From Sanderia malayensis (lineage: Eukaryota > Cnidaria > Scyphozoa > Semaeostomeae > Pelagiidae), in contig RQOL01000616.1 of assembly GCA_013076295.1 (NCBI GenBank), forward strand, positions 3,810,392 to 3,874,391: DNA of 64,000 nucleotides, written 5' to 3'. Below the pieces are notes generated by a model. That model was not told the DNA's origin and made no database searches. It saw nothing but the letters and a program-made list of their open reading frames with translations. This document shows positions 1 through 11,130 of this stretch, piece after piece. Each line of letters opens with the position of its first letter. The stretch's first letter is position 1. Position numbers and translations under genes: made by a program.

Positions 1-69
1 CATGCCCCTTTGCTGTTGTGACGATGGTGACGATGCCCCCTTTTTGCATTCATCCATCCACCAGTGCAG

Positions 70-125
70 CTGCAGTTGAAGACTGCTGGTGTTCCGGCCA
101 ACTGCAGTTGAAGACTGCTGGTGCC
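70..125. repeat. 32-bp tandem duplication
   Basis: The phrase ctgcagttgaagactgctgg occurs at 70 and again at 102, giving a 32-bp period with two copies. It grades rightwards into shorter, more diverged copies of the same vocabulary (gttccaactgcc, gcttcgatg) and then into the 48-bp minisatellite. Confidence 0.8.
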
Positions 126-197
126 AAGTGCTTCGATTGAAGTTCCAATTGCCATATGCCTCGAAGTTCCAGCTGCCAACTGCTTCGATGTTCCACC

Positions 198-381
198 GAA
201 CCACCTTCTGCTCCGATGTGCCCACTGCCATCTGCTCTGTGGCTCGAACCACCTTCTGCTCCGATGTGCCAACTGCCATCTGCTCTGTGCCTCGAACCAC
301 CTTCTGCTTCGATGTGCCAACTGCCATCTGCTTTGTGCCTTGAACCACCTTCTGCTCCGATGTCCCAGCTGCCAACTGCTG
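198..381. repeat. 48-bp minisatellite, about 3.8 copies
   Basis: Units start with gaaccaccttctgctccgat at 198, 246, 294 and 342, an exact 48-bp spacing with few substitutions. Because 48 is a multiple of three, all three plus frames and one minus frame stay open through it, giving 16-residue peptide repeats. That openness follows from the repeat itself and is not evidence of a gene. The array runs directly into the SINE-like element on its right. Confidence 0.9.
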
Positions 382-480
382 TATTTAATTTCCATATCTC
401 ACCTGGGTCTCCTCTTGGTCTCGAACCATCGACTTCTCGGTTGCCAATCCAGTACGCTATCCGCTGCGCCACTGCACCCG
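382..480 (-). mobile_element. tRNA-derived SINE-like element 1
   Basis: Read on the minus strand from 480 downwards, the sequence resembles a tRNA 5' half: an A box TGGCGCAGCGG (461-471) matching the pol III consensus, a D-arm that can pair (GCGC/GCGT), and a B box GGTTCGAGACC (417-427, one change from consensus). The T-stem and acceptor stem do not pair properly, so this is not a functional tRNA. An A/T-rich tail follows and then the minisatellite. A tRNA-derived SINE is the best reading; a decayed tRNA pseudogene is the alternative. Confidence 0.65.
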
Positions 481-540
481 CTGATTCCAACCAAGATTAT
501 CTTCTATTCATTTTGGCTGTGTAACATCTGCTGAGAAAGG

Positions 541-628
541 AAATAAAATAAATTTACTTTAGACTTGGATCGAACTGCAGACCTTTCGGTTCCCATGCCC
601 GTGCGCTTGCCGCTGCGCCATTGCAACC
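541..628 (-). mobile_element. tRNA-derived SINE-like element 2
   Basis: A second minus-strand tRNA-like head lies 140 bp from the first. Its A box TGGCGCAGCGG (610-620) is identical, the D-arm pairs GCGC/GCGC, and a B-box-like AGTTCGATCC sits at 567-576. The downstream sequence becomes A/T-rich (541-566). Same orientation and same A box suggest members of one SINE family or a local duplication. The stems are too degenerate for a working tRNA. Confidence 0.6.
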
Positions 629-660
629 GATGCGCAATCCAGTTATTATTGAGATCAGTG

Positions 661-1508
661 CCTCTAACCCTAACCCTAACCCTAACCGATACAATATACA
701 CTGTCAGTAGCATTACGTCATGCATACTCCTGCGCAGTAGCCTATGTATGTGGGTGTGTATGGCACTGCGCATACACACCCACCTTTACGACCTCTAACC
801 CTAACCCTAACCCTAATCCTAACCCTAACCCTAGCCAATACACCATACACTGTCAGTAGCGTTACGTCATGTATACTCCTGCGCAGTAGCCTTTATATGG
901 CGCTGCGCATACACACCCACCTTTGCGGCCTCTAACCCTAGCCCTAACCCTTATGCTAACTCTAACCCTAGCCGATACACCATACACTGTCAGTAGCATT
1001 ACGTCATGAATACTCCTGCGCAGTAGCCTATATATGGCACTGCGCATACACACCCACCTTTACGGCCTCTAACCCTAACCCTAACCCTAATCCTAACCCT
1101 AACCCTAGCCGATACACCATACACTGTCAGTAGCGTTACGTCTGTATACTCCTGCGCAGTAGCCTATATATGGCACTGCGCATACACACCCACCCTTACG
1201 GCCTCCAACCCTAGCCCTAACCCTTATACTAACTCTAACCCTAGCCGATACACCATACACTGTCAGTAGCATTACGTCATGAATACTCCTGCGCAGTAAC
1301 CTATAAATCGCACTGCACATGCACGCCCACCTTTGCGGCCTCTAACCCTAGCCCTAACCCTTATACTAACTTTAACCCTAGCCGATAATACACTGTCAGT
1401 AGCCTCCTGCGCAGTAGCCTATAAATCGCACCGCGCATGCACGCCCACCTTTGCGGCCTCTAACCCTAGCCCTAACCCTTATACTAACTCTGTCTGACCC
1501 TAACCTGG
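661..1508. repeat. composite satellite containing telomere-type TAACCC blocks
   Basis: Six tandem units are marked by ctgtcagtag at 701, 850, 987, 1124, 1260 and 1393 (spacings 149, 137, 137, 136, 133). Each unit has a 20-45 bp block of TAACCC and variants (TAGCCC, TAATCC) followed by a conserved unique part containing ttacgtca, tgcgcagtagcc and ctgcgcat. The plus strand carries the C-rich strand, the orientation expected at a left chromosome end. The degenerate telomere units and interspersed unique sequence mark an interstitial or subtelomeric satellite, not an active telomere cap. Confidence 0.92.
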
Positions 1509-1546
1509 CTTTTGTCGTGCTAAATTTCATCTTTACTCGTTAACTA

Positions 1547-4020
1547 ATGGAGAACATATTGGTAGTAGGAGATGGAAATTTCTCATTTTCAGTCGCGTTG
1601 TCTAAAATATTATCGTATAATTGTTGCAAGGCACAATGTGGCATTGGCATTAGGCCATATATCGACGTTGATGGTCTTGCTTATAAAATCTACAGCACGT
1701 CATATGATGAAGAATCTGTGATTAAACAAAACGATGTATCATGGGAGAATGTAATGTACTTAAAGAAGTTGGATCATTTCAGTGTCCACCATGGAATCGA
1801 TGGCACAATGATTGATAAGTATTTTGACGTGAAATTCAAAAAAATTATTTTTAATTTCCCCCACGTGGGTGGAAAGTCAAACGTGAATGCATGCCGAGCA
1901 CTATTAGCCAAATTCTTTGAAAGTGCAGCCTCATGCATTGAAGATAATGGTAGCATTTATGTAAGTTTGTGCAAAGGTCAGGGTGGAACGCCAATTGACT
2001 CGGGAAGAAAAGCATATGGAAATTCATGGCAGATAGCAACTCAAGCTTGTAAGGCAGGTAAAGTATCTTCTGATATGATATCTGTGCTCAAGTGATGTAG
2101 AAGTTATTGAGTCGATCAAGACAACGTGTTTCATTGATTTCTGAAAGTTTCAAATTTATTAAGAAGTACACTCTATAGTTTACTTTGAAGCTATTTGGTG
2201 GCAGGTGGGTGCACCAGGCCCCCTGCAGTGTAGCCCCCATGATCACTAGGGCCACTATGATGAATGATCAATCATAGGGCCACTATGATGATCACTATGA
2301 TGAATGTTATTTTTTTAAAAACATTTTATGTCTTTTAGGTCTTGTACTTGCTGACGTCAAACCTTTTAGTGTTTACAATCCCATGGAGTATATAACAGCT
2401 GGATATAGGGGTCAGTTAAGGAAAGGTTTTCTCAAAGAAGGATCTCTTATGCATGTTTTCATCAAGAAGAGTACTATTGAATTGCCATTATCCAATAATA
2501 AATGTGATGCAGTGGCATTCATGAAGACTGTTGAAGAGTTTTTCAAGAGACAACTGACACTGATAAATCCATATGAAAACAGCAATAATCCTTTATCAGA
2601 AATGACTAATGTAATAAAAGAACTCTCTGATCAAATGCTTTCGCTTAATGTCACCAAAACAGTCAACTCAAAGCATGATTACACACGTGAGCACAAATGC
2701 ACAAAGGAGCTTTTATCACACCCAGAATCGTGTATCAAAAATGGAAAAGAAGATGACAGCCCTGTTAGCCAGGAACAGGATTCAATAAAACTCTTCTCAA
2801 ACCACAGCTGGAACCCCAAAGAGTCATTGATTAACAATATTATTAATACTAAAAATCCATTGTGCTTTACTGAAACATTTATCAATCCAACAATTGATAT
2901 ATCTCCAAACTCATATCCCATTTACAAGGAATTTGTGGTGACTATTCCAGAAAAGCATTTTGAGTCTCTTAATGCTTTTGCACAGCATGTTATGAGGTTC
3001 ATTGAAGCCATCAGCACACACCTTTCTTGTCATCAGAGAAAATGCTCTGATGTCAACTCAAGTGAAGCATATCACTTGAATAGCCAATCTGGAATGAATG
3101 CTGTTTATGATCCTTCATCTGTTGCAAATTTTCTTCATGATATCAACATGAATGCTTGGCTTCATCTGCAGCCTGAAATAACCATAACGAAGGAAGAAAA
3201 CATGGATTTCACGGTCAAAAGTCAGGATGATAGTAAAAGGGAGCCTGCTTTGAAATATTGCAATGTTCAGTACAAAGACTACAATTTAAGTGAGAGAGAG
3301 GCAAGATACTTTAGTAATGACAAACATCAGTTGAGCTACAGCTGCGCCTTTGAAAAAATTGACGCTGTGGATATACTTATTCATGACCTTGTTGTTGCAA
3401 GGTTAGGGGTCGTGAAAGTAAAAGCTCAAGACAATAATGGAAAGGAAATTGTTCAAGATGCAACTGCTCAAAGAAGAGAATATGTTGTAGTGTTTCATGT
3501 CGACCAAATGTGTATGAAACTTCTTCAGGTTGAAGACATCAGACATTTTTGGTCTACAGATTACTCTTATATGAAAAAGCTGAAACATCAACTGGTAATT
3601 AACCTCACCTGAGGAAATATATATTTATATATTATATGCCCATATTTTCATCACTTCTTGATAGATTTTGTTGTTATACATTGTTCGTTTTTTTATCAGG
3701 AAAATCGCCGACTTGATCAGGAGATGGAACATAAACCCATCGTTTCTTATCCTCTTTGCTATCGACACGATTTGTGCTTTTGGGTAACAGACTCGGTATC
3801 TGAAGAACTCTTGTTTGCTGCTATACGCTTCTACACAAACGTAACGATACACAGCGTTCGTCTTTTGAAAATCCTTCGACACGAAGAAACGAATTTATTG
3901 AGCTACTGCTATCGGCTTATTTATAGTCGTTGTGACGGACCTCTTTCTCATAAAGAAACTGTCATGATGCAGAATGCGTTAAGATTAGCTTTAATGGATA
4001 TGAAGTTCGATTTAAGGTAG
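1547..4020 (+). CDS. FDXACB1: FDXACB1-like protein: BMT5-like Rossmann methyltransferase domain plus FDX-ACB domain
   Basis: Three exons (1547-2057, 2339-3594, 3700-4020; GT-AG, phases 1 and 0) give 695 aa. The N-terminus has the glycine-rich VVGDGNFSFS (residues 6-15) of the DUF2431/BMT5-like Rossmann fold, whose yeast member methylates 25S rRNA uridine. The exon 1-2 join restores the family's KAGLVLADVKPF and GYR segments. The middle (about 230-580) is low-complexity and poorly conserved. The last about 93 residues (YRHDLCFWV to the end) are a ferredoxin-fold anticodon-binding domain as in mitochondrial Phe-tRNA synthetase. Domain order and length fit human FDXACB1, whose activity is not settled, so RNA methylation here is inference. 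The start is the first ATG after the satellite and begins the conserved fold. Intron 1 holds short ccactatgatgaatg repeats. The gene converges on the phosphotransferase, with 196 bp between stop codons. Confidence 0.9.
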
Positions 4021-4216
4021 CGACGACAAGCGTATGAAATCAGATTGAACAAAGACAAAGCAAAAATATTAATTTCAATTAAGCTATCGGAATTGTATAA
4101 CAAATGATAAATACTGTTATCGTAAAACGGGATCGGATTAATATATTCTAAGACAAAGCAAAAAGTTCTCCAATATATGTTTTAACCTTTCATTTGACTA
4201 ATTATTGAATGTTGTT

Positions 4217-6093
4217 TCATTTGGTGTCATTTTGATTTGCGGTGTTTAAAACAAGAATCCTTTCACCGAAGACTTTGTAAATTTGATAATACAATCGGAA
4301 CAGGTATATTCCAGTGTCGATACATGCAACAGCCTAAAAAAGACAATTCAAGGTGTTATTTTAGTCTGTTTATGTTATTAGTTAGTAAGATGACGTGTTA
4401 TTACCTGAAATCAGCCAAAAGTTATCATTAAACAAATAATAAAATTGTTCATACCAGTGCCACAAAAAGGAAACATCTCTCGGCTTTTTCTGATTGCAAC
4501 ACGAACATCCCAAATGCAAAAACAACTGGAAAAACTATTGTGTAATTAAACGATCTGAATTTAACTGCGAGCATATTCAAAGCCTGGAATAAATGAAACG
4601 AAATCATAGCAAATATTAATGTATTCTTTTTTTTTACGTTTCTTTCTGTATTCTATGTTGATTGATGCATTTTCTTTTCATTGCAGATGCAATAGTGTTT
4701 GGTTTGATTCGCAAACATTACACTTACTATGAGCATTATATGCAGTTTGCACTGTATGATTCCGAAGAAAAGTGAAACTAAAATGACGTATTGATTCAAG
4801 AACTCCGTCGTTGAGAAATAGTATGAAATGAAGCCACATAGTATGAACAATGCTTCTTGCATAACTGGGTAGATGAAGTCGAGAAAGTCCTGAAAAGTGG
4901 AATTTTCGTCAATTTATGCAAGGTATACACGAAAGTCTTTTTGCATTTGCTGATAATGCAATGAAGTTTGGAAAAGTAAGAAAATGTCAACTAACAAATC
5001 CTCTTTGCTTTGCGGTGCTGTAGAGATTAGGGCATCTTCCAAATACAATATCTGTCGCTATCAACAATTGAATTCCGAATACTAAATGCCAAAGCTGAAG
5101 ATTCAAGTAACCAGAAATCTGCAACCAAAATCATCTGTTATTTAAAAGAATACTACGAAAACAATGTGGTGTTTACGTGACGAGATAGAACCAGTTTAAA
5201 GACAAAGAAAACAATTAAAGTAAGTTATATACTTCATGTATTACCACATAATTCCATATTTGTAATCCACTTGTACCAGTAACAAGGCTTATCACTGACA
5301 TCGAGAGCGCTGCTTCAACAAAATCCAAGCTATAAAGGAACAAGATTAAACTGGCATTTTTTCTTGAGAGACATCGATGTTAATTAAAACAAGTAACTGT
5401 TTTATTAGCCCAAGAAAGAGCCACCTTTGAAATTGCAGTATACCAGTAATGTAAATTGTCAATGGTTCTGTCATGTAGTTGGTGCAGATGTTGATGAATA
5501 CAAATAGGAGAAGTAAACCAGGTCTTTTATCCAAACCAATTTGACAGCTCAAGGCAATTGAAGAGAAGACAAGTGTCAAAGCATCACCGCCATGATCAAG
5601 GAGCTCTCCAAATGGGCTTTGTTTTTTGGGCCTGTTTTTCTTGGCAAGTTTTCCATCCATGCAATCCATATTCATCCATATCAAAAAACCAGCAGAACAG
5701 AACAGCGAAGCGCATGGGATATTCTTAAATAAAACCAAAGAGTTACGTGCATGATTTCATATTATCAAAATTTGCCCCACTTACATATTGTAGCTACGTT
5801 TGATTCTAACTTTTTCTTACCTCGAAATTTCCTTGCTGACAATTGACTAACAGAACGAAGCAAGGTAGAATCACAGAAGCCAAACCAACTATAGTTAACG
5901 CATTCGGTGATAGCCACTTTGGCAGTTTTGAGACAGCTTTTTCCCAGTATGGATCAACAACAGCTTCAAGCATGCTCATGCCTTGCGATTTGTATTTATG
6001 CTGTCGAATTTGTTCTATCTCTTCTGACGTAAATAGCTTCATGATGGATAGTTTTGATGACCAATATCTGCGCCAAAATTTCTTGAATCGCAC
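4217..6093 (-). CDS. CDP-alcohol phosphotransferase (choline/ethanolamine phosphotransferase-like)
   Basis: Seven exons on the minus strand (6093-5821, 5723-5425, 5329-5245, 5118-4996, 4889-4728, 4583-4455, 4333-4217) close in frame to 395 aa, close to human CHPT1, EPT1 and CEPT1 (397-416 aa). The family makes phosphatidylcholine or phosphatidylethanolamine from CDP-choline or CDP-ethanolamine and diacylglycerol in ER or Golgi membranes. The catalytic motif is in exon 2: D111, D114-G115, A118, G130, D134, D138. It departs from the usual D-x2-DG-x2-AR-x8-G-x3-D-x3-D: Arg is Lys119, and the spacer to Gly130 is 10 residues instead of 8. Several hydrophobic segments follow. The C-terminus resembles the family's. 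Substrate preference cannot be told. A later start at Met18 (6042) is equally possible. Confidence 0.87.
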
Positions 6094-7178
6094 TCAATAT
6101 ATGATCTATAGAACATAATTAACCACCTGATTTAACAAAAACAAAACACCAAGTTGGAGTTTGCCAGATGTCGCTTTTATGTAACAGAAAATTTAGGTAA
6201 ACGTAAATTATGTCTAAAACAGAGGACCCTGTTGTACTTTTGATCTCTCGCTTTTCCATACTATCCCATGTGAGGTTGTAGTATTTACCGAAATCGAATC
6301 TATAGGTAGTTCACGACTTGTATCTTTTTTTTTTGGAAACGTTCAGAACAAAAAGTGTTGCCGAGTAACGTGAACAGCAGATTTAAGTATTCAATGAAGA
6401 AGCTCCGACTCAGTACCTTTTCTCTTTGGTGCACCTTGATACCTGCAAGTCGATGTGTGTAAATTGTTGCACACACGTGTATCACACCTCGCTCAAAATC
6501 AACCAAACGCCTTCGGGCTCCCGGTGATTTGATTTGATAGAAGACGAATGTGCAGAAAGGATTGCCACATACATTCACGTTGATACTGAAGGAGAAGTTG
6601 AAATAGAAAAGTCGTTTTCATTTTACAAAGCCAAGACCTACAGCTGTTTCAGGTGAGTAAATGTAAAACCATCATTTCGGAATGGTCTTTTGTTGCAATT
6701 AATTTTACAACGATACACCTCCCCGTTTAACTTGAGCAGGTAAAGTTGTAATTAATTTCTAGCCGTTGTTATTGACTTTTGGTTGAAATTTTGAATGGTT
6801 GCTTGCCAGTTTGTAGGATGTCACCTGCTTTTTTATAAAAGATAATCTGTACAGAAATGCAAGTATTTACACGAACACTGAAGGTCTTTCTTTTAGCTTC
6901 TCTGCGTATTTGCAGTGATTGGGCCGACGGCATATGTCGATGGTTTTATCTTGGCTATGCCCCCGTGGATAATCTTCAAGTTACAGAGTAAAATACATGG
7001 CCGCTTTTATTTGATACGATTAATCGACTTTTGCGGTGAATTTTTGTTTCATTTATTTTGAGGTGATTGAATTGAAGTCGCGTAACAGACAATCGTTGAC
7101 CAGGAAATTGCGTGTTGTTGCTGTCCTTGAGATAAGAAATTTATATTGATAGTTAATTAACGACAGCAAGTCGGAGTT
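6094..7178. other. intergenic region between divergent genes
   Basis: The phosphotransferase (-) and MFSD8 (+) start head to head about 1.1 kb apart, so this stretch should hold both promoters and 5' UTRs. Only short unsupported ORFs occur. I see no clear TATA box, CpG cluster or repeat. Confidence 0.6.
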
Positions 7179-10100
7179 ATGGAGAGCAAAGAAGAGAACT
7201 CTGCAAAGTAAGTTTAGCTCTAATGTTGTTATATAGGCGAAGAACTTCAGTTGGATATCGTTTATCATTTACAGTACAGCGTCTCTCCTTAACTGAACTG
7301 AAACACCTTTTGAAATGTCGTACTCCTAAACATTATTGGTTATGCGACATGATAAACTTCTATTGTTATTTTTTCGTTCCTGTTTACTCACTTGTGTAGC
7401 TGCCTTTTCTTTAATTTCGTACCTTGTTGGAGAATTCTGTTTCTTAGACTACTTGTTTACTCAAAGCATAAAATTGTCGAATGGAAGACAATGAGTTGCT
7501 TCAGAGACACAATGGCTGACTTAACATTTTTTGAACTGATCGAGCAACCACAAACTGTCTGACCAATCTGGCCCTTGTGTTTCTAACTTCACAGGAAACA
7601 GGGGGGGCAAAAGTAAAAGTAAAAAGAGTACAACTATCATGGACAAGGTCCATTGGGCTAGTGCGACGTTTCAATGCAAATAGAAAGTCCTTAGATCTTG
7701 AATAGAAATTAGATTAGATCTTGTCAAGACAAGTTCAGCAATAATTCAGCATGAATTCACCTTAACATTGTCTAGTCTATTTGGAAAATTTCTCTGTTTT
7801 GGTCGTTAGCTTTGTCTTTAATTTCATTTAAAAGATTTGCTTTTCTTTTGGTTCATCTAGTAAACATCAAAATCGTAATTTTTTAATTTTTTTTCAGTGA
7901 ATCATCTGCACTTATTGAAAGCAGCAATGACCATCCCGTGGAAGAAAAATTTAAATGGAGCTCAATTTGGGCCCATTTTATAACAATGTTTTACAACAGT
8001 ATTGGTAAGTTGTCTTTTTCATTATTACTTTGAGAAATCATACCTAATTTGGATATGTATGCAGTCACGATGTGCACTTTTTTGTGCATATAGATAGTTC
8101 TAGCTTAGCCTGTGTCCCAGTCTACACAGTAAGTAGTGGGTGGACTGGGACACAGGCTAGTTCTTGCTACCATAGGAGAGAATTTGATAATTGATTTTTG
8201 CTGTTCTGTTTACTTGGTTTTGTCGCTCAGGTTTCTTTCCATCACGCATGCATTATAATAATTAATAATTTGTTAATAACAGTAACCTATATTACTTTAT
8301 TTATTGTAGTAACAACAGTTGTATACTCCTCAATATGGGCGTACCTCAAGCAGGTAAGTGATCGAGTTTTCATGGACAGTTTAGGATGGACGGACGAATG
8401 AAAATGGAAGCAGTTGTACTTTTTTCTCGAATAGTCAACGTAAATAACAACACTGATAAATGTAGAAATATATTTAATTTGAACATTTTTTATAGATGGA
8501 TCCAGGAACAACCACGTGGTATCTGGGTGTTGTCCATGCAGCATTCAACAGTGCAGAGCTTTGCTTCATAGTCCTGTTTGGAATTTGGGTTCAATATAGA
8601 GGTGGATTCGAACCGTTAGTGCTGTCTCTAATCTTTTTTATTCTTGGCAATGCTTTGTATGCATGGGCAATGACTTTTGGTTACTATGGCAAGTATGTTG
8701 TCCTTGCGTCGAGAGCTTTAATCGGCTGTGGAACAGGTTTGTAGCTTGGCAGTTAAATTACTGATACTCATGAAGTTCTATAGAGTATAAAGTTCTGCTA
8801 TTATGAAATTCTACTTTTTCTTATATTCTGCTATTTTATCTTTCACTATATGTTTCTTTTTACTTTTACTTCTTTTTACTTTTCCAGGCAATGATGTTAT
8901 TGTAACAGCTCTCTTGGCCGAACAAACATCTTTAAAAGATCGCACAAAAGCCATGGCCTATATTGCAGTTGCTCAGACTGTAGGGTTCACCATAGGCCCG
9001 GGTAAATAGATATGTTCTGTGTTTTTACCTGCAAAATGTATCCTTGCTTCGTTGTCTAACATTACTGCGCCTACTCTGAACTGCAGTGATAAAGGTCCTT
9101 CTTCCTTCAGCTATTCAAGCGTGCTTTGTGCCACTGGGAAACACCGGTGTTTACGTGAAGGGCTTATTTCTGTGGATGAACATGTACACGGCAGCTGGAT
9201 GTTTGTGTGTGCTGTTTGGCATCATTAATTTGCTAATCGTGATTCGAGCAAGAAAACAAATCAGCAGAATTCCTTCAAAATCTGACAAGGAGAAGAATGA
9301 CGATAATGATGGTAAGAGTTACGTGATTTCCTTGTTACTTTGTGTCATTTGTACAGGCTGTAACATGATTGTCATATGATGTTAATAATCTGCTTTTTGT
9401 TCGCACAACAGAGCGGGAAGAAAACAATAACGTCAGTAAGGGAGATAAATGGGCAGTGGTTGCAATTCTTGGTCTATTCTTTATCACTCGACATTCGCTT
9501 GTATTTTTGGAAGTGTAAGTAAAGAAGATATAAACGTCTTTCATCTTATTATTCTCTCTTTATGCCGTATTAAAGAAGAACTGTCAATTCACCTATAACA
9601 TACTTGGTAGTCCCATCATTACTTGGTAATACTTTGTAATATTTATGCTAATGCAATGCAATGTTGTGCATCAGGTTGCTTTGCCAAAGATGCAGTTGCC
9701 ACTAGCAATAAATTACATCACACTTGCTCGCCTGATTACACGTTGAACATTTGTTTGTTTTTAAATCGTGTAAATATAGTATACATGAATTTGTTGACAT
9801 TTGCAGGATGTTTGCACCGTTGGCAATGGATGAATATGCATTATCGAATGAAGATACTGTTTTAGCTGTCGGTGTTATACTTGCAATTGCTGGTGTTGTT
9901 GCTGCAGCTGTGTTTATTGCCACAGAAAAATTCACTCAACTGTACGCGCGAGTAGATCGAACTTATTACAGTTTATCTTAGCATTAATCTATCGTCTATG
10001 CTTTCAACGCATCTTGTCACGAAACATACTAACCTATTCGCAGAGAAGCCAGTGTATTTTGCTCAATTTCAGTCCGCTGCAAATTTCAATGTTTTGCGTT

Positions 10101-10930
10101 ATTATCACATGTTTTGATTTTTGTTTACAGGTATGGTGATCGACTTTTACTGGCTGTTTCAATTCTGATTACTTTTATTGGCTTTGCCATTCATTGGCCC
10201 GTGTCCAATAGATATCCAAAACTGGGACATTTTTGTAAGCATATTTGTTATTAGCGACCATTTACTTTCACATTCATCGGTATATTTTAATGAAGTGGCT
10301 ACGCTATGCTTTGATTATTTTCATAAATGATTATTCATCATATTTATAGACAACACAACTGTAATGACCGAAAGTGGCCCTGTGACTAAGCGACTTGTCA
10401 CAAATGGTTGTGCTCCAACGCATCCTTGGTGCACGACTACTCCTATAATCACAATAACACAATTTGCAATCGGCTACACTCTCATCACTCTGTCCTTCCC
10501 AGTTTCCTATTGCATACTGCCTTCTCTATTCACTAAAGTCATACAGCCAGGAAGACAAGTAAGTGCTGTAGAACCATGCTTATCTTTCACTAGTCAAGAG
10601 AGCAGTCAAGGTTGACCTATAACACGATGTGTAACGTTGTTTTTGTTATTGCAGGGCATACTGGTGTCTTTGTTTTCGATTGCTGGAAATCTATCCAGGA
10701 TCTTTGGTCCAACTGTGTTCACAACGCTGTATTATTACTATGGTCCAAAGGGAATTTTCGGTGTAATGGATATTGGACTTTTCTTTGCTTTCATCTTGAT
10801 GCTTGTATTTTACAAGCGAATGATTCCATATCAAGATTATATGCAAAAGAAGATAGGGGAACTTATGGACAGTAGAGATGTAATTGAAATGAAAACTCCT
10901 CTTTTAAAGAATGATGGAAATTCTCAGTAA
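7179..10930 (+). CDS. MFSD8: MFSD8/CLN7-like lysosomal major facilitator transporter
   Basis: Eleven exons (7179-7207, 7898-8004, 8310-8353, 8496-8736, 8888-9001, 9087-9311, 9412-9514, 9807-9941, 10131-10234, 10350-10558, 10655-10930), all GT-AG with matching phases, give 528 aa; human MFSD8 has 518. The protein begins with a short acidic cytosolic N-terminus, then YNSIG and SSIWAYLKQ (TM1-2), a first half with ASRALIGCGTG-ND (the counterpart of ARGLLGIGAGN) and DRTKAMAYIAVAQTVGFTIGP, a charged central loop (KSDKEKNDDND), and a second half with FAPLAMDEYA and IFGPTVFTTL. MFSD8 sits in lysosomal membranes and its human loss causes CLN7 ceroid lipofuscinosis. The acidic-dileucine type lysosomal signal is not certain: ESSALIE near residue 12 and KTPLL near the C-terminus are candidates. 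The first coding exon is only 29 bp, chosen because MESKEENSA joins the next exon in phase with a strong donor. Confidence 0.92.
8106..8159. repeat. 17-bp perfect inverted repeat in MFSD8 intron 2
   Basis: Arms tagcctgtgtcccagtc (8106-8122) and its exact reverse complement (8143-8159) are separated by 20 bp; pairing extends a few more bases inward with one wobble. It could be a small fold-back transposon remnant or an RNA hairpin in the intron. Confidence 0.8.
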
Positions 10931-10993
10931 CTTGTAAAAAATCAAAAATAGTACATTTGTTTATAGTATTATTGGTATATTATACGTATAACT

Positions 10994-11130
10994 GTATACA
11001 GAATTGAGTGATGTTCAGTAAAAAAGACACATAATTCGCTGCTAATTATGTGTCTTTAGCTAATTATGTTAGCAATATAAAGCAGCGAGTTATGTGTCTT
11101 TTTTATTGAACATCACTCAGTTCTATATAC
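10994..11130. mobile_element. fold-back (MITE-like) element
   Basis: Two 50-bp arms (10994-11043 and 11081-11130) are reverse complements with about four mismatches, around a 37-bp loop. The arms contain tgatgttcagtaaaaaagac and its complement. The loop repeats part of the arm (aattatgtgtcttta). Long imperfect arms and a short AT-rich centre fit a non-autonomous fold-back or MITE. No clear target-site duplication was identified. Confidence 0.7.

Noticed and set aside
417..480. Functional tRNA gene
   Set aside because: A and B boxes are present but the T-stem and acceptor stem do not pair, so a SINE or pseudogene is more likely.
50..490. 146-codon minus ORF with 16-residue glycine/histidine repeats
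   Set aside because: It is the translation of the 48-bp minisatellite plus the SINE head. Three other frames are open for the same reason, and there is no start context or domain.
661..1508. True chromosome-end telomere
   Set aside because: The TAACCC blocks are short, degenerate and interrupted by unique sequence, with 660 bp of other DNA to the left. It is an interstitial or subtelomeric satellite.
6300..6578. 92-codon minus ORF upstream of the phosphotransferase
   Set aside because: No domain, no hydrophobic pattern, and it could not be joined in phase to the phosphotransferase first exon with any clear sites.
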